Below, in pieces: positions 46,806 to 58,500 of a stretch of DNA of 64,000 nucleotides (position 1 is the first letter of the stretch; every line of letters starts with the position of its first letter). The notes beneath the pieces were generated by a model. The model had not been told where the DNA came from. It made no database searches and worked only from the letters and a program-made list of their open reading frames with translations. The stretch lies in assembly GCA_963922205.1 (NCBI GenBank), contig CAWUHX010000233.1:248001-312000 (forward strand). The letters are read 5' to 3'. This stretch comes from Romanomermis culicivorax (lineage: Eukaryota; Nematoda; Enoplea; Mermithida; Mermithidae). The position numbers and the translations under genes were made by a program.

Positions 46806-49455
46806 ATGGCCACTGCGCCCGAAAATCGCACCAAATTGGCGAAAAAATCTTCGCAGCAGCAGCCAGCCCAAGAAATAATGATCGAAGATTTCGATCGTCA
46901 ATGTTGGATTTGTTTCGCCAATTTAAAAGACGATTTGGAGCAAGGCCAAACGTTCGACAGAAGCCGTTGGGTCCGGCCGTGCAGGTATTTCCGGGCGTTC
47001 AAAATTTTTTTGAGAAAAAAGTCATTTTTTTGCCCGCTCAGGTGCCGCGGAACCGCCAAATGGGTCCACCAACAGTGCCTGCAGCGTTGGGTGGACGAAA
47101 AGCAGAAGGGCGACTTGATGGTCGAAGTGGCGTGCGACCGCTGCCGCAGCCGCTACCGCGTCTTGTACCCGGCGCCCGATCGGCTCATCTGGTTTTTGGA
47201 ACGTTGCGAACACCTGGGCAATAGGGCGTGCCCGGTGGCCGCCGCTCTGATGTTGTCGGGCTGCGCCTACTGGTGCCTGGTGACTTGCGGCGCCGTTACG
47301 TTGTTCGTCGCGTGCGGCCACAGCCAAGGCCAAATGTATTTGGAGAAGGCCGACCCGGTTTTCCTACTTTTAACCTTGCCCGTTATTCCGTTCGCTTTGC
47401 TATTCGTCGATTCTTTGCCTAAATATACGGACGAAGTAGGTTTACCACCTCACAAATGAGAATGGGCGGAAAATTTCCAACCCCGCCTCTTTTTTGCAGC
47501 TAATGAACATCCCGTAATGGTTTTTTCCAAAGCCCGCCCACTTTTTCGGAACGATGAGCGCGCGAGAAAGTTTTAGTTAGTCGAAAATCTCCGCCTCTTT
47601 TTTCGACTCGGCCCACTTTTTCGAGCTAATGAGAATGCGGAAAGAATTTCATATGTAGCCAATTTTTTCTAACAATCCTACTTTTCTGGGCTAATGAAAA
47701 GCCGTAAAATTGCCTTTTGAAACTCCGCCCCCTTTTTCGGAGCAATAAGCACGCGAGGAGAGTTTTCATTGGTCGGAAATCTCAACTTCCACCTCCTTTT
47801 TCGGGCTTACGTGGATGCGAAAATTCTTTTTCAAACTCTGCCCCCTTTTCTAGGCTAATGAGGATGGGGAAAAATTTTCATTGGCGGGAAATTATTTTCA
47901 AGCTGCGTACTTTTTTGGGGTAATGAAAAAGCAATAAATTTTTTCCCAAGCTCCGCCCCTTAATGAGGGCGGGAGAAAAGTTTTCATTAGTCGAAAATCC
48001 TAAAATCCGCCTACTTTCTGGCGCGAAAGTTTCTTTTTAAACTCTGCCCACTTTTTTTGGGTTAATGAGCAAGGTCAAGAAAGTTTCATTGCTGGGAAAT
48101 TTTCTTCAACCTTCCTATTTTTGAGCCAATGAAAAAGCGAGAAATTTTTTCCTCAAACTCCGCCCCTTTTCCTGCCATATGAGCACGCGAGAAAAGTTTT
48201 CATCGGTCGAAAATCTCAAATTGCACCTCCCTTCTCGTGCTAGTGAGGATGCAGGAGTTTCTTTTCAAAATCCGCCCACTTTTTTAGGCTAATGAGGAGG
48301 ATGTAAAAAAGTTTGATTGACAGCAAGCCCCTTCTTTCGACGTAAGGGCCATGCGAGAAAAGCTTTCACTAGTCGAAAATCTCAAATTCCGCTTCCTTTT
48401 TCCATCTAATGATGATAACAAAATTTCTTTCAAAACTCCTCCCACTTTTTCCAGCTAGTGAGGATGCGAAAAAAATTTCATTGGTAGAAAATCTTAAGCT
48501 CTGCCCTCTTTTTCGGGTTAATTAAAATGCGAGAAAAGTTTCTATTGGTCAAAAAGCGTAAACCCCGCCTCCATTTCAGGACAATGAGGATGCGAAATTT
48601 TTTTTTTCAAATCGTCGACCACTTTTTTGGGCTAATGAGGATGCGAGAAAAACTTTGTTGGCTTTTCAGACCTTCGTCTCTTTTTTGGGCTAATGAGAAA
48701 GCGGGCAAAATTTATTTTAAATCTCAAACTCCGCCTGTTTTTCCGCATTAACAGGGATGCTAAACCTTTATTTTTAAACTCCGCCCTTTTTTGCGGTTGA
48801 TTCTTATTGGTCAAAAATCTTTTTTCTCGGTCTCATGAGAATTAGAGGAAAATTTTCATTGGTTAGAAATTTTTTTTCTCAAACTCCGCCTCCTTTTGCG
48901 GCCTAATCAAAAAGCGAGAAAAATTTATTTCAAATCTCAAACTCTGCCTTTTTTTGGCGCTGATGAGGATGCGAATATTTGAACTCCGCCTTCTTTTTCG
49001 CTTGATTCTTAATGTTTAAAAATTTCTTCCACTCAAACTCCGCCTCCTTTTCCGGCATAATGAAAAAACGAGAAAAATTTTCATTTTTCGAAAAAAATAT
49101 TTTCTCTCCTCAGGCCGTCGCCTTCCTCGCCCGTTTAACGTTGGACGACGCCGGCGACGGCACTTTACAACAACGTTTGGCCATCCAACGTCAACACAAA
49201 CGTTCGGCGTCGGTCGTTTTGGTCGAATCGTTGGCGTTGCCGTTGGTCTCCCGTTTGTTGGGCGATTTGCTATTCAAAACGCGGACGGCCAACGTTTTCT
49301 ACCGCACGGCGTTGGGCGCTGCGGCTTTTTTAACTCTACGCTGCGTTTGCCGCGTCTATTTAAACTATCGGCAATTGGGGCGTCAAACGAAACGTCAAAT
49401 TTTGGATTATTACAACGGCGGCCATTCGCGGCAAGGTAGCGCGACGATTAATTAA
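46806..49455 (+). CDS. MARCHF5: MARCHF5-type mitochondrial RING-CH ubiquitin ligase
   Basis: E3 ligase of the mitochondrial outer membrane that controls fission factors and import quality (known of the family). Three exons, 46806-46984, 47042-47435 and 49114-49455, give 304 aa (human 278). The C4HC3 RING-CH domain is complete: CWICFANLKDDL, WVRPCRCRGTAKWVHQQC, LQRWVDEKQKGD, ACDRC. Intron 1 is only 57 nt and splits the RING between RPCR and CRGT. Membrane segments follow in ACPVAAALMLSGCAYW, VTLFVACGH, VFLLLTLPVIPFALLF and a later pair in exon 3, which ends with VYLNYRQLGRQTKRQILDYY. Exons are GC-richer than their surroundings. The stop is 182 bp before the ZNF511 start. Confidence 0.96.
47436..49113. 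repeat. MARCHF5 intron 2, about 65-70-bp tandem array
   Basis: Roughly two dozen imperfect units built on GGGCTAATGAGGATGCGAAA, then TTTTCATTGGTCGAAAATCT, then CAAACTCCGCCCCTTTTT. Each unit tends to contain ATTGG (inverted CCAAT) and CCGCC words. The array fills nearly all of the 1678-nt intron. Confidence 0.85.
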
Positions 49456-49637
49456 AATACTAAATATTTGTTAATTATGTTATATTAATTATAAAGTGCT
49501 TTACACCTGTTGTGTGAAAATGGAGTTTTCTGGTCAGTTGGTATTCAGAAGTGACTCGCAAGTATTTACGTCACATAAAATTTTCGAACTCCGATTCGGT
49601 TTACTGTAGTAATTCGTACCGCGATCCGCGCGGAAAA

Positions 49638-52624
49638 ATGGCGGCGCGCGTTTTTCGTTATCGTCCCGACGATGCGTTTTTCGACGACGGAAATCGATTG
49701 TGCGGCTATTTCGACGATTGTAAATCGGTTTACACCCCAATCGACGAGTATATATTTTTCGCTTTACACCGTACCTGTAAGAGGTCCGATCAGTTGGGGG
49801 CATACCTGTAAGACCTCCGACCAGTTGGGGCCTGGGGGGGGGGGTAGAAAAAAGTCGAAATTTTTCCCGAAAAAGGCCAAAAAACATACACTTTTTGCCA
49901 AATTTTTTTAATTTTTTCCCAACTGGAGAGGGGGTAAATGATTTTGGGTACAGGGTTGGCCAAGTTGGGCATACCTGTAAGACCTCCGACCAGTTGGGGG
50001 CAGGGTTGGCAAAAACCAAACTTTTGAAATTTCGACTTTTTGGTTTTTTGGTTTTTAGTGGTTTTTTATGGTTTTTTAATGGTTTTTTTTGGTTTTTCTA
50101 TGGGTTTTTAGTGGTTTTTTTCTGGTTTAATTCTTTAGAATGTTTGGTACATCAAAATAACTATGTAAAAAAGTTCTGGAAGCTCCCTGTATCATCTAAG
50201 ACTAGTTAGGGAGCCGTAAAATAGCAGCTAGAAGTATTAATCATCAGAAGTGTCATTATTTTATGCTATAGGAAATCCCTATTTACCAATAGAAATACAG
50301 TAATAGTGGGCACATAAAAAAGGAACTATGAGTGAAGAACACAAGAAAAGTAAAAATGGAACAGACCATGCGATATGTAAACGGCAAATTCAAGGAAAAG
50401 AAGAAAAATTACAAATAAAGAGAAATATACAATACACAATGTACGTAATCAAAACTCAAAAGAAATCAACTACAGAATTGTATCAATGCATCACATGTAT
50501 ATATGCACAGAGAAGTTGAAATGACACATGTTTAGGTATACCGTTTTCGATAAGAGGGTTTTAAATTGATAGATTATTACATATGTTATTAATATTACAA
50601 ACTGCAGTTGAAGGTCACACATAGACGTTTCAGATGTTTCCAAATTTTTGCTTTTCAAACCTGTCTGCGAGCTATAACTACAGCAAATGGGTCTTATTAT
50701 ATATATACAATTCTCGCTTGCATGATAGATACATTTTTTTGTACGATTTTTTCTACTTAGTAGCGACGTCAAGTCCCATAAAAACGAACCACTCAAAAGC
50801 TCCTCTCTTTGTTAACCTACAGTATGCTTAACTGATCTGTATACAATTTTATTATTGTTGTCTCATTTTTATTTTGAAATTTCGAGCTAAGAAAATTAAA
50901 AAGCTTTCCGTAACAATAAATTCAATATATTAAACTCATCATATTTTATAACATGTCACCCCGTATGGTCGGAGTACACTCCACGAAAGATTTAGTGTCT
51001 ACTTTTTTGTGAGCAAATTATAGCAAAGTTGACTCATATACTAAATATGTGGTTGCAAGATGGATACAAAGGATATCGATTGATTTATATTACATCTTTT
51101 GAGTACGAAATGTATCATAAAAATACGACTTTTTTCTACTTTGTAATGAAGTCAATTCAACTAAATTAATTGTTTTGTTGATTTAGATAGACACCAATAC
51201 ATGCCTAGAAGATCGACTAATGTGAAAAAACAGTTTTCCAATAATTTTTGGAAAAAAACCAAAAAAACCAAAAAAACCAGAGATTTTCCAATTTTTTGGT
51301 TTTTTTAAAAAACCAAAAACCAAAAAACCAAAGCCTTGCCAACCCTGGTTGGGGGGGGGGGGAGGGAGTAAATCCGAAATTTTGGGGGGGGGGGGGGAGT
51401 CGAAATTTTTCCCAAAAAAAGGTTAAAAAACATACACTTTTTGGCAAATTTTTTAGTTCTTTCCAATCTGGGGGGGGGGGGGGTAAATGATTTTGGGTAC
51501 TGGGTTGGCCAAGTTGGGTGGGGGGTCCCCTCCAAGTACAGATATGGTTTGGGGGGGGGGAGGGTCGAAAAAAGTCGAAATTTTTCCCAAAAAACAAAAA
51601 CATACACTTTTTTGCAAATTTTTTTAATTTTTTCCAAACTGGAGGGGGGGGGGAGTTGGGTATATGGTTGGCCAAGTTGGGGTAGGGGTCCGAATTCCGA
51701 CCAGTTGGGGTGGGGGAGGGGGGGTAAACCCAAAAGTTTTAGGTGCGAGTTACAACATTTTTAAAATTCTGGGAAGGAGGGCGAAACATACCAAAAAATT
51801 CGAAAAAATTTCGTAAATTTGCCCTAAAAAGCCATTTTTCCCCAGTTTGGGGGGCGGGAGGTGCTGGGGTCGACCGTGTTAGGGTTCGGACATTTGGGTA
51901 TAGGGTTCGACCAGGTTGGGGCCAGGTGTAGGTATGCTTTACACACCATCGATATTCTTTTTCTTTCAAGCTCCGATGTTGCAGCGCCTCCCGCCGCGAT
52001 CGCTTGTAGCGATTGCGATCACTTTTTTAGCGACGAAAGCGCTTTACACTCGCATTACGACAATTGTCACCGATTTGTTTGCTCACAATGCGGCAAGAGT
52101 AAAAATTTCGCCAACGAATATTTGCTCAATTTACACTTGCAAGAAAATCACGATCCGTTTTTCCAATTGTGTAAAGTGGAAGCGAAGGTTAGCGATTATT
52201 TTCACCAAATTGTAAAATTGAGTTTTTTCTTCTTCCTAAAGTTCAAATGTTTCTTGGCCACTTGCCCGCAAAAGTTTAAATCAACCGACGATCGACGCCG
52301 TCATTGCCTCGAATTGCACAATTTTCCGGCGAATTTTCATTATTTCGAACGAAAAAGTGTAAAGTGAGTTTGTAGACGATTGTACGCTGTAGTGTAAAGT
52401 ACATTTTTTCTCCTTTTTTCAAGCCAAATGAAAACGGAAACGTAAGTTGTAAACGAATGTTTATTTTTTTAGAATCAACTGCACATGAATATAATTTAAG
52501 GAATTGCTCGAAAACTCGAACACCGCGTCAACTTTTCGGTACGGCGAAATTTTGTCCAAAATCGAAATGGCCCAAAAACAGAGATATCGATATGAAAGAT
52601 TTATGTATCGCTTTACCCGATTGA
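49638..52624 (+). CDS. ZNF511: ZNF511-like C2H2 zinc-finger protein
   Basis: Small conserved zinc-finger protein of little-known function. Exons 49638-49747, 51971-52187, 52242-52363, 52424-52441 and 52501-52624 join in frame to 196 aa. It begins MAARVFRYRPDDAFFDDG, close to the family's FRF...FFEDGD start. Three fingers follow: CSDC...SHYDNCH, CSQCGKSKNF...HLQENH, and CFLATCPQKFKSTDDRRRHC with ELHNFPANFHYF, the ZNF511 hallmark after the last finger. The C-terminal FCPKSKWPKNRDIDMK is unassigned. The junctions around the 18-nt exon 4 are the least certain: a stronger acceptor at 52472 would fit only with a weaker exon-3 donor. The large first intron is full of nested transposons. Confidence 0.88.
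49769..51740. mobile_element. Nested cluster of MITE family A copies in ZNF511 intron 1
   Basis: Outer copy: begins CATACCTGTAAG at 49800 and continues to CCAAGTTGGG at 49968. An inner copy, beginning CATACCTGTAAG at 49969 and itself split by a hAT element (50001-51347), ends at TACAGATATG near 51545. The outer or a third copy resumes from 51546. Partial ends (49769-49799) precede them. Exact pairing of outer halves is ambiguous because the G-runs align in many ways. Confidence 0.7.
50001..51347 (+). mobile_element. Non-autonomous hAT-type transposon, 1347 bp
   Basis: Ends are CAGGGTTGGCAAAAACC on the left and CTTGCCAACCCTG on the right, with further inverted similarity in TTTTTGGTTTTTTGGTTTT-like subterminal arms. 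It is flanked by perfect 8-bp repeats GTTGGGGG (49993-50000 and 51348-51355) lying within a family A MITE. CAGGG ends and an 8-bp duplication are diagnostic of hAT elements. ORFs inside (63-101 aa) lack transposase motifs. Confidence 0.88.
51741..51940. repeat. Old diverged MITE-A-like copy in ZNF511 intron 1
   Basis: Keeps the order of family A parts (ATTCTGGGAAGG, CCCTAAAAAGCC, CCCCAGTTTGGGG, TTCGGACATTTGGGTATAGGG, GTAGGTATG) but is diverged throughout and has short G-runs. It ends about 30 bp before the exon 2 acceptor. Confidence 0.55.
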
Positions 52625-52626
52625 TT

Positions 52627-52635
52627 TTTAATAAA
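52627..52635. terminator. Overlapping poly(A) signals for ZNF511 (+) and TMEM145-like (-)
   Basis: AATAAA at 52630-52635 on the plus strand lies 6 nt after the ZNF511 stop. On the minus strand ATTAAA (52632-52627) lies 24 nt after the TMEM145-like stop. The two overlap in TTTTTAATAAAATTTT, so both transcripts probably end inside each other. Confidence 0.5.
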
Positions 52636-52655
52636 ATTTTTACAACCCGTAAATT

Positions 52656-54807
52656 TTAAGTTTTAGAATAATCGACAACATCGGTCACGTGATCCAGATC
52701 TTCCATAGTTGGTGTAAAGTAGGATTTTTCGAAATCATCATCCAAAATGGCCAAATCTTCTTCTTCAAAATTTAAGGAATCGTTCGTCGAATGATCGGAT
52801 TTGAGGAAAAATTTCCTACTAGCGCTTTTCGGGTAGAATAAATGCGTTAAAGTGGCGCAAACGACGAAATTCGCCAAATGGTGTAAACCTGAAAAAACGA
52901 TCTAAATGTGTAAATTTTGCGGAAAAATCCAAATTTTCTCACCTTGAACGATTTCTAATCGATTTATCAAAGAAATATTGCCGGAAAAAGCGCCTAAAAT
53001 TGGCAAATAAACGAACCAAACTAAAAAACCGCTTCCGAAATGTAATAAAAATGTTCGTTTTTGTTCATCCCTTTCCCTGGAAAAAATTTTTGAAATGTTA
53101 ACTTTACACCACCGAAGCATGAATAACTTACAACTTTACACTCGATCTTAATTCCACGAAAAACCAACAAGTAGCCGAAAGTCGAACGACCAAAACGGCC
53201 CAGCCTTGCCAGACGTCGTAGATAGAAGCGTAGAGCCAAAAATCGTTCGTCGACTAAACTAGTTTACACTGTATAAAAAGTGTAAAGTATTGGGGAGGGA
53301 CCCCAGCCCCAGCTTGATCGAACCGCGTACCCAACCACCCAAACTCGGAAAAATTGGAAAAAATGGTTTTTTTTTGGCTTTTTTCGGGAAAATTTTCGAA
53401 ATTTTTGGTTTTTTTTCGACCCCCCCCCCCAGAATTTTGGAAATGTTGTGATCCCTACCCCAGAATTTAGGGTTTACCCTCCTGCTAACTGGTCGGACCT
53501 CTTACAGGTATGCCTATACCCAAATGTCGGAACCCCAACCCCCCAAATTCGGAAAAATTAGGAAAAAGTGGCTTTTTGGCCTTTTTTGGAGAAATTTTCG
53601 AAATTTTTTTCGACGCCCCCACCCAAAATTTTGGAAATACTCGGATCCCTACCCCAAAATTTAAGGTTTACCGTCCCCCAACTGGTCGGACCTCTAACAG
53701 ATACGGTGTAAAGTGCAATTGCTGTAAACTTACCAAAGCCCAAAAATTGAACGTCAAGTGTAAACAAAATAAGCACGACATTAAAGTCCAAGTTTTTAAA
53801 CGTCGCTTTACAACTAACGTTCGTATTTTCCAACCTTTGGCTATTAAAATTAGTAGAAAAATTAATAGATATTCTACGACGTGATTTAAAATTTGATCGG
53901 CGGCGAATTTCAAAAACGGCCAGCCTACACCGTTCCGGGATAAACTTAAATAATGTGTTAACCAGCAGAAATGTTGGCAAATAGCCGAAATGAGAATCAA
54001 TTTTAAAAATTGTCCGCTTTTGGTGGAAATTTTCAAGGTTAAAATGAGCAAAATCGACGTAAAAATTAGCCCGAAAAAGCCAATTTGCGGTAAATATCGT
54101 TCGTCGATAGATAATTGACCCGTGTCGAAAAAAATTTTACTATTACGAAGAAGCGGGTGGCCGTTTATCAAATTAATTTCGTAGGTTAATTTCCGCGAAT
54201 AATTGGCCCGTTGCCACGTACAATTTTCGTCCAAAAAACAATTAAATAAGATTAAATACCAAAATCGCGATTGCGATCTATCCTGGATTCGATACGTAAA
54301 TTGAAAATTGGGGAAAACATTTTGCGCTTGATCTTCGTCCGGGCACAATTTGCCCTTTAAGCAAGGCAGCCGTCGAAAAATGTCCTGTTCGCCTTTTTTA
54401 TTACATTTAAAATCGAAAGCTAAATTTGCTAACAAGTTTAAAGAATTTCGGCACGACGACAATTCGCGTTGATTATTTTTTAAAATTTGATAAATTTGTC
54501 GAAAATGAGCAAAATTTAATAGCGCTAAAGAGGGGCCGGGCTGAGAAAAATTTTTTTCCACGTCCTCCTCCTCCTCAAAATCGCTCATATTTCCGAAAAT
54601 GTAACCGCGAGTTTGCTCCAAATTTAAAGGATCGGTTTTTTGGAAACCGAAACGGGAAATTATTTTAAAATTTCCCGATTCCGGGTTGCCTTGGTCGGGC
54701 GACCAACTTCCGCTGATCAGGATACAAAATTTGGGCGGAAAAAAAGCCGAAAAAAGAATGAAAATGAGCATATTTTGGCCGCTTTTCCAAATTGATTCGA
54801 TCGACAT
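52656..54807 (-). CDS. TMEM145: TMEM145/GPR180 (GOST) family seven-pass membrane protein
   Basis: Member of the Golgi-dynamics-domain seven-transmembrane family. Exons 54807-53734, 53253-53132, 53076-52943 and 52888-52656 give 520 aa (human TMEM145 is 493). After a signal-like stretch (MLIFILFSAFF) the luminal domain reads RGYIFGNMS, FWYLILFNCF and LTYEINLINGHP; then come helices starting IGFFGLIFTSILLILTL, WLTHYLSLSRNGVG, EYLLIFLLILIAKGW (the conserved K-G-W after TM4), WQGWAVLVVRLSATCWFF, GFLVWFVYLPILG and LANFVVCATLTHLF. The tail is acidic (EEEDLAILDDD). The match to TMEM145 (RWWYIAL, EMVLTNG, GKGFT) seems better than to GPR180, but paralogue assignment is tentative. Tail to tail with ZNF511. 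Confidence 0.82.
53300..53706 (+). repeat. Two tandem, old MITE-A-like copies in TMEM145-like intron 1
   Basis: Two copies of about 200 bp in a row end at 53511 and 53705 with CTAACTGGTCGGACCTCTTACAGGTATG and its diverged form. Both contain CCCCAAATTCGGAAAAAT-like and TTTTTTCGACCCC-like parts. They occupy most of the 478-nt intron. They are more diverged and have shorter C-runs than the island copies. Confidence 0.65.
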
Positions 54808-55191
54808 TCTGTAGCCTACAGTATATAATAAATCTTTGTTAAAAGCATTCTAAGAGTACGTACCTGCACGCACTTCTGTTGGAAACACATCGTATGATTT
54901 ATGCTGCATCCTTACCGTAATTATCTTTTCTACATCATCATCATAGTCTTAAATAATTCCTCTCTCATCATCTCCGGCAGAATTACATTACAGAAATCAG
55001 CATGCTTAATACCATTTGTTAGCTTATTCATTTTCCTAGAAAACAGTGTATATTTTTGGGAAATTTGTTGTGCAAATTTATATTGAATTTTAAAAATGTA
55101 GAAAGATGAGAAAAGTTTATCAGGTGCTGATCAATTCAGCAAGATCACATGGTCTATTTTTATCTTGATTTTTTTATTATTTTTGATTATG
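54808..55191. other. Upstream region of TMEM145-like gene
   Basis: No ORF of interest. The minus-strand promoter of the TMEM145-like gene should lie here. Base composition changes to the right of about 54850. Confidence 0.4.
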
Positions 55192-55193
55192 TA

Positions 55194-55587
55194 CACTACC
55201 AGGCGAAACTAACCGTCTTATGCCGGTCACATCCAGGACACATCTGGAACGCGTCCGGGACACACCCAGGATGCCAAAAGCACACTATACCGATGGTAAT
55301 ATTGACAGGCCATGTGCTTGTGTCAGACAAAGCCAAAGAATTTTGCTCATGCTTCCTTCACCTCCCTATAGAAAGCACACATTATTTACCAGATATAAAT
55401 GAAAGGTCAACTGTTGTCATACTGTAGGTCAAAACAAAGTGCATATCCACTACACATTTTGAAAAATCCATGATTGACAGTTACTGCGTGAATGTCAATT
55501 ATTAAGAAAAATGAAACTTTTCTGTGTGCTGCTGAAAAAGACGCGTCCTAGACGCGAATTTTTGAGGGTTAGTTTTGCCTGGTAGTG
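55194..55587. mobile_element. Tc1/mariner-type MITE, 394 bp, TA target duplication
   Basis: Terminal inverted repeats of about 24 bp (CACTACCAGGCGAAACTAACC on the left; right end in inverse complement CACTACCAGGCAAAACTAACC) are flanked by TA on both sides (55192-55193, 55588-55589). The CACTACC start and TA duplication are typical of Tc1-like elements. Subterminal CGCGTCC words occur at both ends. No transposase ORF. Confidence 0.88.
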
Positions 55588-55589
55588 TA

Positions 55590-58500
55590 TGTGCATTTGT
55601 TTTATCAACAGTGCACTTATTAGCGTCAGTTCCTCAAAGAGCACTCTTTGCTCATAGCGATATTTTCATAGCATCACATGTGCTTCATGTCAACAAATCG
55701 TGCATCACTCTTGCTGATGGAAGCAAATAGCTGTAGGAATTTCTGCTAAAGACGTTCATATGTTTTGCACAGGCCCTAAGTCGGCTTCAATGCTGAGTGT
55801 ATTCGAAAGAAACACCCCCTCCCTGAGGCCCAGTCAAGAGTGATCTTTTGGTTCACAGCCAGGGTCTTGCCCAGGTCATCCCAGGAATGGCCTTGTCCAT
55901 TGCCCACACTGACTGGACCAATGTTAATCCCTAGCCTGCTGGCGTTATCTTTTATCTGCAGTAATTAAGCCCCAGGGCAGCACGACAGTACCTATAGTTC
56001 CCTCTGTAGACAGTACTTACAGGGTTAAGGAAGGCAGGAAGACAACACCCCAGCATCAAGCCTGTGGCCCCATTTGATGTGGCATTGATCCTCTAGCTCA
56101 TTTAATGTGCTAAGTTGAAGTTTTAGGTTTTGTGAAATCGTAATGGGATAAATGGGGTCAGTTGTAAAATGTATGTCAATTTTGAAACAGGATTGGCAAG
56201 TTGCTGCCTGATAGAAGGCAAAAAAGCATTGAGAAAAGAAGGAGGCCGGGCTACTGTGTGTTGTAAAATGGCTGATGCTACCTGAGTGCAGTTCGTGGGA
56301 GATCCAACCTGGTACGACCCCTGAAACTAACCCAGTGAGAGAACACAGAAGGACAGACTGAACACGATACCTAACTAAAGATGTTAAAGGAAGTGGGATT
56401 ATTATTGAAGAAAACAACAATAAACACAATTAGGGAATGAATACAAATGTGCCAAATGCCTAACACTTCTTCCTAGGTCTGCACTAAGAGTCCCAGGTGA
56501 CTAGGGTGACTCAGGCAAGCCGTACTCTGACCTTTCCCTGAGGGAAACACGCAACTGGAATCTACCAAGAAACAAGAGAGACCAGACTGCCTCTCCAGCA
56601 AATTACTCACTATCTCCAAACCCTTCGATGGCAAAACATTTCCTGTCGGCGTAGTACCCCACCATGCTGGTATGCAAATTATCACAACAAAAATACAAAA
56701 AACAAATACATTTTTCGGCCCATTGCTGCATTGCCTTTCACTCAAGAATATTTCATGAGTAATGAATAAATCGCGATGCGCATTGCCAAACATTGACAAT
56801 AATTGTCTATGCAAAAACAACACCATCCATTTATTTTTAAACCAAAATAGTGTGACACAAACCATTTTGACAGTTTTGTTTACTTAATAAAAAGTGAACC
56901 TGCTTCAGTAACAAAGAACTCTAGTAAATGAGTAGAATAATAATTAGAGGATCAAAGGTCAGAGGAATTGACCCTCTGACATGTGGCTGGAAATGTGATT
57001 TTTATTAGTCTTGTGTCTTTTGTTCGCCAGTGGGCAGTTGTTTGGTAACTGTCTGCACTCTGCATATCTTACAATCTGACAAGCTAGGAGACAGCTGAGT
57101 GTAGGATATAACTGGGAACTGTAACAATATTAGGAATCAAACTATCTGGGGCCACAGTCATGACCTCAGATGATGATGTCAAACAATCAGTTGGAGCTTA
57201 CCAAATACTGGTTGACGAATGAATAATATTGACAAGAAATTCCTATAGATGATTCTGGACACAATGATGAATGGGTAATCTCAACATCATGTGATTTACT
57301 TCATGTTGATACTGTATGTTTTTCGCCACTTTTTTGTTTACCAGTTACTTACTTTTATTCCATTTCATTCATTTTGTTTTACATGCATTTTGTGAGTCAT
57401 TTTTGTTACATTTTTGTTGTTTTCTGTTCCGTACATAGGCCACAGTATGTGACCCTTTACTCAGAATTTCCGCCAGATAAGCTCTATGAGCTCAAGGATA
57501 TAATTGGGGCATCAGGTGCACCTCTTATCAGTAAAAACTACTGACGTTTTGCAATGCAAAATGACAAGTTTGGAAGTTCTCATTAAAAGATGTTCATATG
57601 TTTAGTTCTCATCAAAAGACGTTCATATTATGGGATGTATCTCATCCCCAATGCTGAATGTATTCGAACTCAAAAATGTGTATGTGACCATAGGCATCTT
57701 CTGCACCAATTTCCGCTGCAGAAGTTAGCTTGGGCGTGGTAAGCTCTGCCCAGGCCATATTGTAGGCCTACGAGGTCCTTAAAAGAGCCTGTTTCCTTGG
57801 TTTTGTACTCATTTTTGGTCTCTTCAACTTTGTCTTTTGTCTTAAGCTCTGCGTTCATTGCCATCAAATTTACATATATTTTTACTATATTGTATTGCAT
57901 CCCCTGCCCTACAGTACTTCAATAAATTTGTATATTCTTAGGACTCACTGCGTACGCTGCTCGACTCCTATAGGAACATATCCATTGCCCACATAGTGCC
58001 TTGTCACCCTCTCACACCTCGGATCAAATACTAGAATGTTGCCCCCAGACCTCCCGAGTTATCCATCATGGAACTGAGTGGACTGCTTGCCCCCATCCAT
58101 TTGCCGATTGCTATCGGAAGCCACCAGGGACTCCTCACCCTTGCGTCAAACTGTACTTGAGAAACAGGAGTAGGTAAGTCTTCTCAGGGGATTATTTTGT
58201 CCAAGGTGTATTTTAGGAAAACGGCTAAAAAGGGGATTTAGGTTTACAATTGGGTCCCCTATATCAGGTCATTCTACAAGTGACCTTGTCCATAGTTCAT
58301 ACTGAATGGGACCAGGGATTGCCACCCCTGACCTGGCAGCATTGTCCATTACTCTACAGCAGAACCCCAGGATGGCACCAAAGTACCCTATAGGACTTCC
58401 TATAGACAGTACTAGCTGGGTCAGGTTCCTGGAGATGGTATACACGAGTCACCCAATGGGGTCACAGCATGTCACTCACAGTGACATGGCCTTTTTCTCT

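Noticed and set aside
47436-49113. CRISPR-like regularly spaced repeats
   Set aside because: Units are imperfect, adjacent and lie in an intron of an animal gene; there are no unique spacers between identical repeats.
56025-56865. Minus-strand ORFs of 134 and 130 aa as retroviral-type envelope or gag
   Set aside because: Hydrophobic stretches occur but no domain motif, no splice context and no link to the LTRs downstream could be shown.
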